DNA from: CAYPHY01 sp964410625
GTDB taxonomy: Bacteria > Chloroflexota > Anaerolineae > Promineifilales > Promineifilaceae
Assembly (NCBI GenBank): GCA_964410625.1
Contig: CAYPHY010000011.1
Span: forward strand, 62,001-126,000
Reading direction: 5' to 3'
Length of the DNA: 64,000 nt
Shown piece by piece: positions 32,268 to 40,123 of the stretch (positions are counted from its first letter, which is position 1; each line of letters starts with the position of its first letter). The position numbers and the translations under genes were made by a program. A model generated the notes under the pieces. The model ran no database searches, was not told where the DNA came from, and saw only the letters and a program-made list of their open reading frames with translations.

Positions 32268-32912
32268 TCAACTACCCATATCCCAAGTTGCGTCGCCAAA
32301 GAAGTCGCCGTGATCGCGCGACAAGAATGCTTCAATCTCCGCTCGCTTGTCGCCCAGGCGAAAGGATGGTCCATGCCCTGGATAACAAATCGTGGCATCA
32401 GGCCATGTTAAGACAACATTGCGTAATGTAGCCAGCGTGGTTTGGAAGTCAGCGGCCGAATTCGTCTTACCCGGCCCCCCTTCAAAAATGGTATCCCCGA
32501 CAATCGCCCGATAATCATTATCCAATACAAAACAAATTTGGTCGGCGATATGTCCTGGGGTGTCATAAACCTTAAGCCGGTGTTGACCAACCTTTACTGT
32601 ATCCCCTTGTGCCAGATGCCGTGCCACATTCAGGCGCATACCATCATAATGTGGCCCCTCATGGGCTAAAACAGGGACAACCAATCGCTCGCGCATTTCC
32701 TCCAATGCACCCACATGGTCGGGGTGCGTGTGGGTGAGCAAAATAGCAATCGGTTCGCTATCTTCTAGCATCTCTTCCAGCGTGTCGGGGTCTGCGCCGG
32801 GATCAATCAAGACGCTTTGTCGCGTGTGGGGACAAACCAGCGCGTAGGTGTTCATTTGCCAGGGGCCAACCTGGCGGGTGCGTAACTCCAATCTTTCTGT
32901 GTGTTCAGTCAT
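32268..32912 (-). CDS. Metallo-beta-lactamase-fold hydrolase (glyoxalase II-like)
   Basis: The 214-residue protein has the MBL metal motif LLTHTHPDHVGALEEM (HxHxDH), a downstream IVGDTIFEGGPGKT with the bridging Asp, and a CYPGHGPSF His ligand, binding two metal ions. It resembles the small glyoxalase II-like or MBLAC-type thioesterase/lactonase hydrolases; the substrate is not determined. The ATG at 32912 follows GGAGGTAACA. A longer start at 32924 overlaps that ribosome site. Confidence 0.88.
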   Translation of the reverse strand: MTEHTERLELRTRQVGPWQMNTYALVCPHTRQSVLIDPGADPDTLEEMLEDSEPIAILLTHTHPDHVGALEEMRERLVVPVLAHEGPHYDGMRLNVARHLAQGDTVKVGQHRLKVYDTPGHIADQICFVLDNDYRAIVGDTIFEGGPGKTNSAADFQTTLATLRNVVLTWPDATICYPGHGPSFRLGDKRAEIEAFLSRDHGDFFGDATWDMGS

Positions 32913-33024
32913 TGTTACCTCCACGCCAGATTATACCTCCTACCCTCATTTTTGATAGCGCTCGCTCTCCTGGCCCGTTCCAACGGATTTTCCGTTTCAG
33001 TCCCAGACGCAGGCAATTCGCTAT

Positions 33025-33228
33025 CTAACCGCTAAACTGCGGTTCTGCCTGACGTTTTAATGTTTTTCCGGCCGAAATCAACACGCCACCACTGGCATAT
33101 AGCATCCGCGCCCATAAGGTCGGCCGCTGCTTCCGCTCCGCTTCCGCCCGGCGAATCTTCAATAGCTCGCGCCGTTTTTCCTCTTGAAAGGAACGGATAA
33201 TCTCAATTTGAGTATAAGGATGTAACAT
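33025..33228 (-). CDS. Small basic helical protein under multi-operator control
   Basis: The 67-residue protein begins at ATG 33228 after GAGGAGTGCTTGAA; an ATG at 33291 in the same frame lacks a ribosome site but overlaps the operator region. It is basic, with an N-terminal charged helix (RSFQEEKRRELLKIRRAEAERKQR) and a possible short amphipathic or membrane-touching helix (LWARMLYASGGVLISAGKTL). I recognise no family. Its promoter carries five copies of one palindromic operator, so expression is evidently tightly regulated. Confidence 0.65.
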   Translation of the reverse strand: MLHPYTQIEIIRSFQEEKRRELLKIRRAEAERKQRPTLWARMLYASGGVLISAGKTLKRQAEPQFSG

Positions 33229-33281
33229 TTCAAGCACTCCTCGCGTTTGCACAGCTCTTATCGTACCTTCGGCCAAAGTGG

Positions 33282-33407
33282 TTAGATGCATATCTTAAAA
33301 ATTAGACGTCTGTCTATTGTGTTAGACAATCATCTAATCACGTATTAGATAATAATCTAACTCGTGTTCCTTGTCAAGTACTTTTTAGTGATTAGGTAAA
33401 TATCTAA
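33282..33407. promoter_or_regulatory. Array of five 16-bp operators, TTAGAY-N4-RTCTAA
   Basis: Dyads occur at 33282-33297 (TTAGATgcatATCTTA), 33302-33317 (TTAGACgtctGTCTAT), 33322-33337 (TTAGACaatcATCTAA), 33345-33360 (TTAGATaataATCTAA) and 33392-33407 (TTAGGTaaatATCTAA). The centres are 20, 20, 23 and 47 bp apart, so the first four lie on roughly the same helix face. The fourth covers the -10 box of the small gene's promoter, as expected for repression. The regulator is not identified. Confidence 0.85.
33349..33377 (-). promoter_or_regulatory. Consensus sigma70 promoter within the operator array
   Basis: On the minus strand TTGACA (33377-33372), a 17-bp spacer and TATTAT (33354-33349). Confidence 0.85.
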
Positions 33408-33436
33408 CTATGACTGGTTTGCAAGAGGGGAGTCGC

Positions 33437-34201
33437 TCATAAACCGCCGAAATAAAGCTCTGTGTCATAGAGGAATTGTACGCGGCCGTCTTGTTCATAC
33501 TGTTGAAATAATCGCTCTAGTTCGGCCAGCATGGGTTGATAGTTGGGGTGTTCAACCGGAGGTGCATAGGACGAGGAAAGTAAACGGCCGACCAACCCCT
33601 GCAAATCAAATTGTTGTTGGTTGGTTAAGCTGCGCTTCTCAAACGCGCCAGCAAAGAAACCGGGGACATCACTGTTTTGTTCGCTATGGTTGATTTCGTG
33701 ATAGTCCAGGGCATATTGATCAAGCAAGGCTTCATAAGCACGCATAAAGCCATCCCCCTCGGCAAGGCGGGTATTCCATACCAACACCACCCAACCGCCC
33801 GGCCGCAAAATACGGCCGAACTCTTCCCGTGTCGGCCGCGGCTCAAACCAGTGGAACGCCTGCCCCGCCGTCACAAAATCAACGGACGCATCGGCCAGTG
33901 TCGTTCCTTCGGCGCGGCCGTTTACGCTCCTAAAGTTAGGATAATGGTCTAATACCTGCTCGGCCGCCGCTCGCATCTCGCTATTTGGCTCCACCGCATA
34001 GACGAGATTGCCGTTCTTCAGAAACAACTCTGTCAGCAACCCTGTCCCTGAACCAATATCAGCGATCACCGACTCGGCCGTCAGCCCACACTCTTCGCGC
34101 AAGCAGTCCACAATTTCCTGTGGATAGCTTGGCCGGTATTTAACATAGTTATCAACCCGGCTGCTAAACCGGCGCGTTGGATCGAAACTCGCTTTACTCA
34201 T
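33437..34201 (-). CDS. Class I SAM-dependent methyltransferase (type 11)
   Basis: The 254-residue protein has motif I VIADIGSGTGLLTELFLKNG, a motif II acidic residue in VYAVEPNSEMR, NGRAEGTTLADASVDFVTAGQAFHWF (motif III region) and a post-motif LRPGGWVVLVWNT. These are the SAM-binding features of UbiE/BioC-like enzymes acting on small molecules. The methyl acceptor is unknown. The start lies 6 bp after the stop of the PIG-L deacetylase gene, so they are co-transcribed. Confidence 0.9.
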   Translation of the reverse strand: MSKASFDPTRRFSSRVDNYVKYRPSYPQEIVDCLREECGLTAESVIADIGSGTGLLTELFLKNGNLVYAVEPNSEMRAAAEQVLDHYPNFRSVNGRAEGTTLADASVDFVTAGQAFHWFEPRPTREEFGRILRPGGWVVLVWNTRLAEGDGFMRAYEALLDQYALDYHEINHSEQNSDVPGFFAGAFEKRSLTNQQQFDLQGLVGRLLSSSYAPPVEHPNYQPMLAELERLFQQYEQDGRVQFLYDTELYFGGL

Positions 34202-34207
34202 AACAGT

Positions 34208-34927
34208 TCACCACACTTCTACTTGTCTAAAAGTCTCGGCATACGTCACACCAATAGCCTCGCCATGCCGCCGGTCAATCTCCTTCAGCCACTCCAGGTT
34301 TTTCTCCCCTTCTGGAAACTGGCTATGATGGGCCAGCGAAACAGCGACTTTTTTGTCATAGACGGCCGTCACATCCACAACCACGTCCGCATCCACATCC
34401 GGCGAGCGATCCGTCGCAAAGAGAAAGATGCGCTCTATCCGGCCCAGCCCGATCTCCCCTTCATGAAGCTGCTCCGGCCGGTAGAGCGGCATTTTTGACG
34501 GCATAAAGGCATCCAACGCCGCCTGCCCGGCCGCGCGGTGGTCGGGGTGAATCTGGCCTGTCCAGTAGGGATCAAATGTCCACAAGGTATCGGCCTGGGT
34601 CACCCGGTACAGACGGGCAAGCTCCGCTCGCAGATTCAAGTCGGGAAGCAGCTCCCCATCGTGGTGTCCCAAATTATAGGTTTTCTCCAGGCCCAACAGT
34701 CGCGCCGCTTCCTCCGTCTCCACCAGCCGTGTCGCTGCCAGGGCGGGTCGTACTGTTGCCCCATCTTGCGCTCCAATATCGCCCAGGGTGCAATTGACCG
34801 AATAGACCTTAACGCCGCGCTCGATCAGCAGTGCCAGCGTCCCGCCGCACATCGTCTCTAAATCGTCAGGATGCGCCGCGACGACGATCAACCGTTGTAC
34901 ATCCGCAAATGCCTCTATTCCTCTCAT
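34208..34927 (-). CDS. PIG-L/LmbE-family deacetylase
   Basis: The zinc-dependent N-deacetylase family member shows the motif AAHPDDLETMCGG (His, Asp and Asp ligands) near the N-terminus and the partner motif QIHPDHRAAGQAALDAF. Relatives deacetylate GlcNAc conjugates such as GlcNAc-inositol, bacillithiol and mycothiol precursors, or chitobiose. The ATG at 34927 follows AAAGGAAGCT; 34969 is less likely. With the methyltransferase immediately downstream it may act in a small-molecule modification pathway, which is not defined. Confidence 0.9.
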   Translation of the reverse strand: MRGIEAFADVQRLIVVAAHPDDLETMCGGTLALLIERGVKVYSVNCTLGDIGAQDGATVRPALAATRLVETEEAARLLGLEKTYNLGHHDGELLPDLNLRAELARLYRVTQADTLWTFDPYWTGQIHPDHRAAGQAALDAFMPSKMPLYRPEQLHEGEIGLGRIERIFLFATDRSPDVDADVVVDVTAVYDKKVAVSLAHHSQFPEGEKNLEWLKEIDRRHGEAIGVTYAETFRQVEVW

Positions 34928-34939
34928 AGCTTCCTTTCT

Positions 34940-35012
34940 TGACAAGGTGACAGGGTGAAGAGGTGACAAGGTGATAAAAGCCGTTCACCACCTCACCTTG
35001 TCACCTCGTCAT
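34940..35012. repeat. GGTGACAAGGTGA low-complexity palindrome
   Basis: GACAAGGTGACAGGGTGAAG words on the left pair with CACCTCACCTTGTCACC words on the right. It occupies the gap between the deacetylase and VOC genes and slightly overlaps the latter's 3' end. Confidence 0.55.
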
Positions 35013-35371
35013 CTTACGGAGATCATCTCCACCCGGTTCCCAAACGGGTCGCGAAACTCGAAGCGATCATAGCCGGGAATAGGGATGCTCTCCTCAACCG
35101 CAATCCCGGCCGCCTTCAATCGCTCGCGCCACGCCCCCACATCATCTACCTGATAGGCGATATGCGCCTTCGTCTTGTGCCGGTCTACCCCGTCCTCCGT
35201 GCCGATGTGCAATTGACGGCCGCCTACCTGCACCCAAAACCCGCCTCGGCCGCGCAACGACTCCGGCTTTTCGATCTCTACTAATCCCAACACCTCACAG
35301 TAAAACGCCCGTGCGGCCGCTTCTGCTCCGCGCGGGATGGTGATTTGAACATGGTTGATTTCCTGGATCAT
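35009..35371 (-). CDS. VOC-superfamily (glyoxalase/bleomycin resistance-like) protein
   Basis: The 120-residue protein consists of two beta-alpha-beta-beta-beta modules: INHVQITIPRGAEAAARAFYCEVLGL and KTKAHIAYQVDDVGAWRERLKAAGI, ending DRFEFRDPFGNRVEMI. Candidate metal ligands are the His in NHVQ, the His in KAHIAY and the C-terminal Glu in RVEM. Function may be dioxygenase, isomerase or antibiotic binding. It is the first of three small-molecule genes on this strand. Confidence 0.88.
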   Translation of the reverse strand: MIQEINHVQITIPRGAEAAARAFYCEVLGLVEIEKPESLRGRGGFWVQVGGRQLHIGTEDGVDRHKTKAHIAYQVDDVGAWRERLKAAGIAVEESIPIPGYDRFEFRDPFGNRVEMISVR

Positions 35372-35400
35372 TCAAACCTCATCAGAGTAATAGACTACGT

Positions 35401-36174
35401 TTATAACGGCCGTAACTCTCCTGGCAACGGCCGATCCGTCACCCAGGCACGCACCATCTCGCTAAACAACGCTGGTAACTGTAAATTCCAAACATGCCCC
35501 GCGCCAGGAACCATCACGCCCGTCGCTCCGACAATGGCCTGGTGCAACTGACGAGCCATCCGTTTGGCAAACCATGTTTCCTTTTGCCCAACGACCACCA
35601 ATAGCGGCCGATTGGCTCTAGCTGGTGTCACAATCTGCGAATAAGTCGCCAACAAGAAACGATTCATAGCATCGGGCGAAACCTTTTCGATCTCCTCGCC
35701 CAGCATCGAGCGGTACTGCCCAGGGATACCAAATTGAAACAACATTAAAGCGCTCAATTGCTCAGGACGCAACAGGCGCATGATTGGCTTATTCAGGTAA
35801 AGCTGTGCCTTGAAAAGCGCCATCACCGGTTTGCTTAAAGGCGCGGCCGTTCCGCTGAGAATCACATGATCGACCACATCAGGCCGCTGTACCATCATCG
35901 CCTGGGCCACGACTCCGCCAAATGACAACCCCACAAGATGAGCGCGACCATTCGCGGCGGCATCAGTGATCAGGTCGGCCAATCGGGTAACAGCATCTTC
36001 CATCACAAATGGAATGTGGGCGCTACGGCCGTGTTCCGGCAAGTCGGGAGCCAGGCAATGGAACTCGGTCAACTGCTCAAGCTGCGGCCGCCACATCCGC
36101 CCGCTCAAAGGAGAGCCATGCAAAAAGAGAATTGTCGGATTAGCGGCCGAACCTGTCTCATGTACAAACAACAT
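35401..36174 (-). CDS. Alpha/beta hydrolase
   Basis: The 257-residue protein has LFLHGSPLSGRMW (oxyanion loop), the nucleophile elbow LVGLSFGGVVAQAM (Ser in GLSFG) and a late GAGHVWNLQLP with the catalytic His. The Asp is probably in the LLVVVGQKETW region, where Glu replaces the usual Asp. No signal peptide. Substrate unknown. Confidence 0.88.
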   Translation of the reverse strand: MLFVHETGSAANPTILFLHGSPLSGRMWRPQLEQLTEFHCLAPDLPEHGRSAHIPFVMEDAVTRLADLITDAAANGRAHLVGLSFGGVVAQAMMVQRPDVVDHVILSGTAAPLSKPVMALFKAQLYLNKPIMRLLRPEQLSALMLFQFGIPGQYRSMLGEEIEKVSPDAMNRFLLATYSQIVTPARANRPLLVVVGQKETWFAKRMARQLHQAIVGATGVMVPGAGHVWNLQLPALFSEMVRAWVTDRPLPGELRPL

Positions 36175-36246
36175 AGTTGCTCATTCTATCAGCCGCCATG
36201 CCAAGCATCCAGCAATGAAGGCTAACGCGCTCTCTGTTATGGTCGG

Positions 36247-38229
36247 TTATGGTCCTATTGTAATCGTTCCGAGGTGGATGGTCGTATCGCTGCCGTTCAA
36301 CGGCAACCGGGCCGCTGGCTCAAACAGATCATATAAGCCAAGCAGCAGCGTGTAATTGCCTGAGGGTAAGACAAGCGGAACGAGTAGCCCATAATTGTCC
36401 TCTACCGACTCATTGACTGCCCACGTCGTCGTCGGCCGCCACCCGCCTACCGGCTCGCTGTCTCGTTGCGCTACCAATTGCCCATTCTCATCCAATAGAT
36501 GCAAAAACACTTTGTAGCGTTGCTGCGGGAGTGCATCGGCTTGCCACATCAGGGTGATTGGAATGATGTCACCCGGCCGAACATGCTCTGGCAATGGGGA
36601 ATAACTGACCAGGCGAATATGGCCGCCTTCCGGCATAATGAAGGGCGCATCGGCCGCCACGAGTTCCTCCGCCATTTCCTCCAATCCATAGACCACAAAG
36701 CGTACATCCCCCACCCACTCCTCGCTGGCCTTAAAGGCATGGGTGTCGAGCCACTGTTCAATCACCCGCTGCGGGTCGCGCTGCGTATCCCCCCAATAGA
36801 GCGCGTATAGCCGGTCATGCTCTGCGGCTATTCGCTCCAATTCCGGCTCCAGGAGGGCTTGATCAGGTTGTCCCAGCGGCAGTGGATAGACCGGCGCATC
36901 GCCTTGATAATAGTAGGTAAACACCTCCCACTGGTTTGGCCCGTTGAGCAAAATCGCCGCGTTGGGATGTCCTTCGGCCGTAATTCGCGCTGCCATCCCC
37001 CTGTAGTCGGCACGGGCATAGGGGGGTGTATTGGTGTATTGGTTATTGAGGGAGTGGATGTTGCCCCAAAGCGTAACCAGTGTCAGTAGACTGACGGCCG
37101 TTGCAAAAAGGTACTTAATAGGACGCGGACGAACGCGGACGAACGCGGATGGACTTTTCTCTATCCATAGCCAATTGAGTCCCATTAAGAGACAGAGAAA
37201 TGGCACGGCCGCTAACAGGAACTTAAAGTAGGCGGGGTCGGTCGCTGCGCTGGCGTAGAGAAAGGCCAATGGCACAACGACGCCTATAAATGGAATGATC
37301 GCCCGGCGGCCGCCAACGATCACCCCCAATACCCCCAAAATCGCCAGCGCCACCAACGGCCAGCTCACTGCATCGGCCGTTACCGTCGCTCCAAAGGCTA
37401 ACCAACGGCCGCTCTCCGCAATGAAAGCCCCCACCGGCGGCCGTACGCCCGTTCGTCCCCCCACCTGCCGCCAAAACACCGGCAACCAGGGAGCAAACAG
37501 CAAACCCACCACCACCATCCCCCCAACCCACAACCACAACCGCCTCCAACCATCTCCTTTACCCCCCTGCTCCCCTGCTCCTCTGCTTCTCCGCTTCTCT
37601 GCGCCTTCTCCCAATCCCCCAATCTCCAATCTCCCTCTTAAAAGCCACCACAGAAATACAAAGTTATGCGCCAACAGCACGGCTGGAAAGAAATAGTGGG
37701 TGTATAGCCCTGCTGCGGCTACCAAGATATAAGCGACCGCCCACTTACCCCATCCCCGCAGCGGATAACGGCCGAACCAGCGCAGCAATGCCAATGTAAT
37801 CAGCACTGCCAGCAACGCCAGCAACGCATACATCCGCGCTTCCTGGCTATAGTAGACCAGTGCTGGATTCACGGCCACCAGAAACCCAGCCACCAACCCC
37901 ACGCCCCACCCCGCCAGCCAACGGCCGAGGGCGACAACGGCCGCTACCGTCAAAATCCCGGCAAAAGTGGAAAAGGAACGCAGCCCAAATTCCGTCTCCC
38001 CCACTAGCTCCCGCCAGCCGCGCAACGCCAGATAATACAATGGCGGATGTACGTCGCTGGCCGTCCCTTCGATGATCGCCGGCAGCGGCCGTTCACTCAA
38101 CCGCGCACTATTCCCCTCATCATTCCAAAACGACTGGGTTTCTAAATAGTGGAAACGCAAACCCGCGGCTAACAACAATATAAAAATCAGCGTCAATCCG
38201 CGTGGAATCCGCGTTAATCTGCGTTCCAT
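36247..38229 (-). CDS. GT39/ArnT-type membrane glycosyltransferase
   Basis: The 660-residue protein has an N-terminal hydrophobic helix, then the GT-C signature QSFWNDEGNSARL (Asp-Glu catalytic motif) in the first periplasmic loop, ~10 further membrane helices to about residue 400, and a soluble C-terminal beta-rich domain (about 520-655). Such enzymes transfer sugars from polyprenyl-phosphate donors to protein or lipid. Three low-complexity stretches come from repeats: the first ~15 codons (38186-38229), LEIGGLGEGAEKRRSRGAGE (about 37552-37640) and NNQYTNTPP/VRVRPRP (about 37022-37145). It overlaps the preceding glycoside hydrolase gene by 16 bp. Confidence 0.85.
   Translation of the reverse strand: MERRLTRIPRGLTLIFILLLAAGLRFHYLETQSFWNDEGNSARLSERPLPAIIEGTASDVHPPLYYLALRGWRELVGETEFGLRSFSTFAGILTVAAVVALGRWLAGWGVGLVAGFLVAVNPALVYYSQEARMYALLALLAVLITLALLRWFGRYPLRGWGKWAVAYILVAAAGLYTHYFFPAVLLAHNFVFLWWLLRGRLEIGGLGEGAEKRRSRGAGEQGGKGDGWRRLWLWVGGMVVVGLLFAPWLPVFWRQVGGRTGVRPPVGAFIAESGRWLAFGATVTADAVSWPLVALAILGVLGVIVGGRRAIIPFIGVVVPLAFLYASAATDPAYFKFLLAAVPFLCLLMGLNWLWIEKSPSAFVRVRPRPIKYLFATAVSLLTLVTLWGNIHSLNNQYTNTPPYARADYRGMAARITAEGHPNAAILLNGPNQWEVFTYYYQGDAPVYPLPLGQPDQALLEPELERIAAEHDRLYALYWGDTQRDPQRVIEQWLDTHAFKASEEWVGDVRFVVYGLEEMAEELVAADAPFIMPEGGHIRLVSYSPLPEHVRPGDIIPITLMWQADALPQQRYKVFLHLLDENGQLVAQRDSEPVGGWRPTTTWAVNESVEDNYGLLVPLVLPSGNYTLLLGLYDLFEPAARLPLNGSDTTIHLGTITIGP
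37552..37640. repeat. Repeat-derived low-complexity segment inside the GT39 gene
   Basis: CCCCCTGCTCCCCTGCTCC, CTTCTCCGCTTCTCTGCG and CCAATCCCCCAATCTCCAAT words are complementary to the purine-rich half of the repeat in avtA. They are read in frame as a charged cytosolic or periplasmic loop. Confidence 0.7.
38186..38229. repeat. CCGCGT/CTGCGT repeat forming the gene junction and GT39 start codon
   Basis: CAGCGTCAATCCGCGTGGAA and CCGCGTTAATCTGCGTTCC are copies of the intergenic ATCCGCGT/ATCTGCGT family. Read on the minus strand they supply the end of the glycoside hydrolase (WNAD-stop) and the first residues of the glycosyltransferase (MERRLTRIPRG). Confidence 0.7.
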
Positions 38230-39614
38230 CCTTGTTCCAATGACAACCTATCTAAAAGCCAGAAAAACACCACCGCAATCCCAGACAAGAACAACAACGG
38301 CCGCAACCTCCCCCACTCATAAACCCAATCCGGCCACGACTCCACATCCCGTTCGCCTGTGGCATACTCCACCACCGCATCATACACCGGCAAGGACGTG
38401 AAATCCGGCTCCATCATGCGGAAGTAATACCACGATTGGTCACGCTCGCTATCATCATGCCGCTTGAAGAACCAGTAATTAATGACGCCGACCCACGGCC
38501 ACTCGATTTGGCTGCGTTGGTACGCCTCCACCGCATAGCGTGCTTGCTGTTCCTCAGTGACACGGCCGTAAGTCGCTGCAATCCCCTCTGGCACGACATT
38601 CCAGCCCATCTCGCTAATCCAAATCGGCTTCTCCCCATCCCCATTCCGCACCATCACATCGCGTAGAAATTCATGGTGCGGATAGTTAATCACCGTCGGC
38701 CGCAGCCTGTGATCAGTCGCCCCCGACCACAACCCATACCCTTGTGCCGAGAATACGTCGAAGCAATCGGCCGCCCCCGCGTTATACATCCGTTGCAGGA
38801 AGATCAGGTCGTTCATGTGGCGGCCGTCATTGGCCACCGTCGGCGTCAACGCCCCGGCCAGCACCACCGCCTGTGGGTCCACTTCCTTAATGCGCTCATA
38901 GCCAATACACAGTAGCCGCGTATACGCCTCCGGGTCTACATTCTGCAAACCCCACTCCTCATTGCCGTTCGGCTCGTTCCACAACTGGTAATACTGTACC
39001 CGCCCCTGATACCGTTCCGCCACCGTCGCGGCAAAGTCGCCAAAGTCATTAAAATCATCCGGTGGGGCCTGTGAACCAATCGTATCGGTCAGTGCCCGCG
39101 TCCAGGAAGGCGGATTGCTCAGTCGGGCGATGATCTCAATCTCGTTGGCCTCGGCCGCTTCCACAATCTGGTCATACTTCGCCCAGGCGTCCACCCCATT
39201 GGGATCATTGCGCCGGTCAACAAAATCCCCCTTGCCATGAATCTCAATATCTTCCCAGACAAACTCCTGGCGGATAAAGTCAAACCCCGCCGCGCGGATT
39301 AATTCCAAACTCCGCACCCGCTTCTCCGGCTCTGCCTCCAACTGCAAAAAGGTGTTAATCCCAAATGGCGATACCGCTAAAGGGTTGGCCTCCCCACTTT
39401 GCGCCCTTTGCGCCTTTGCGCGGGCTATCTCCTGCGGAGCCAGCATCGGCTGCGGCCGAATCGCCGTGTTCAACCAATGCATGACCCCCGCCAGCTGTCC
39501 GGGCAATCGTTCCTCGCCGGTCAGCCCATACAATGACCAGACCGGCGGCCAGAAGGCAATGATAACGGCCGCAAATGCTGCTAATACGATTAACCGTCTA
39601 ACCATAGGAATCAT
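38214..39614 (-). CDS. Membrane-anchored clan GH-A glycoside hydrolase (GH39/GH5-like)
   Basis: The start is uncertain: ATG 39614 or 39605 gives an N-terminal signal/anchor (RRLIVLAAFAAVIIAFW), whereas 39686 adds residues with no such role. The TIM-barrel core has the acid/base Glu in YQLWNEPNG and a nucleophile-like Glu in PIWISEMGWN, as in clan GH-A. The C-terminus is a second hydrophobic helix (LLFLSGIAVVFFWLL). It probably cleaves or trims a cell-surface glycan outside the membrane. The GT39 gene overlaps its 3' end by 16 bp, so a glycan-building and a glycan-cutting enzyme are made together. Confidence 0.82.
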   Translation of the reverse strand: MIPMVRRLIVLAAFAAVIIAFWPPVWSLYGLTGEERLPGQLAGVMHWLNTAIRPQPMLAPQEIARAKAQRAQSGEANPLAVSPFGINTFLQLEAEPEKRVRSLELIRAAGFDFIRQEFVWEDIEIHGKGDFVDRRNDPNGVDAWAKYDQIVEAAEANEIEIIARLSNPPSWTRALTDTIGSQAPPDDFNDFGDFAATVAERYQGRVQYYQLWNEPNGNEEWGLQNVDPEAYTRLLCIGYERIKEVDPQAVVLAGALTPTVANDGRHMNDLIFLQRMYNAGAADCFDVFSAQGYGLWSGATDHRLRPTVINYPHHEFLRDVMVRNGDGEKPIWISEMGWNVVPEGIAATYGRVTEEQQARYAVEAYQRSQIEWPWVGVINYWFFKRHDDSERDQSWYYFRMMEPDFTSLPVYDAVVEYATGERDVESWPDWVYEWGRLRPLLFLSGIAVVFFWLLDRLSLEQGWNAD

Positions 39615-39673
39615 ATTGTAACAAAAGCGAAATTTCTGGCTGTTTTTCTCATTCGAGCGGTACAATAGAGGGT

Positions 39674-39976
39674 ATGAAAATATCACTCCTCAAACAAACC
39701 AGTGCGTGGCTACCAATGGCGATGTCGGCCGCTGCTCTGGCACTTCTGCTTGGCTATGTGGCAATCATCGGTGTCCATGAACCCAGAGGGGACGAAGGGG
39801 CGGCCGCACGCATCTTTCAACTGCTACTGGTTGCCCAATTGCCCGTCATTGGCTTCTTCGTCTTGAAGTGGTTGCCGCAAGCGCCTAAGAAGGCGTTGCT
39901 GATACTGATACTACAGATCTTCGTAGCACTTGTGCCTATTCTGACCGTCTTTTACCTTGAAAGCGGTCTTTACTAG
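39674..39976 (+). CDS. Small integral membrane protein, three helices
   Basis: The 100-residue protein has hydrophobic segments at about 13-32, 46-65 and 74-95 (ALLILILQIFVALVPILTVF) and short charged loops. I recognise no family. The ATG follows AGAGGGT. It is divergent from the glycoside hydrolase gene, and TACAAT occurs on both strands in the 60-bp gap, so compact divergent promoters are likely. Confidence 0.65.
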   Translation: MKISLLKQTSAWLPMAMSAAALALLLGYVAIIGVHEPRGDEGAAARIFQLLLVAQLPVIGFFVLKWLPQAPKKALLILILQIFVALVPILTVFYLESGLY

Positions 39977-40123
39977 GTGTTTGGCTATTGACCTGCAGTA
40001 ACCTACGTCTGCAATTATGATGCACTGCGTCACAAATTAGTGTACAATGTGGCATGGATTGCTGACTGGCATCCTGTAACGCGGGTTCATTATCCGCGCC
40101 ATGAGTATTAAGGAAGAGAATCC

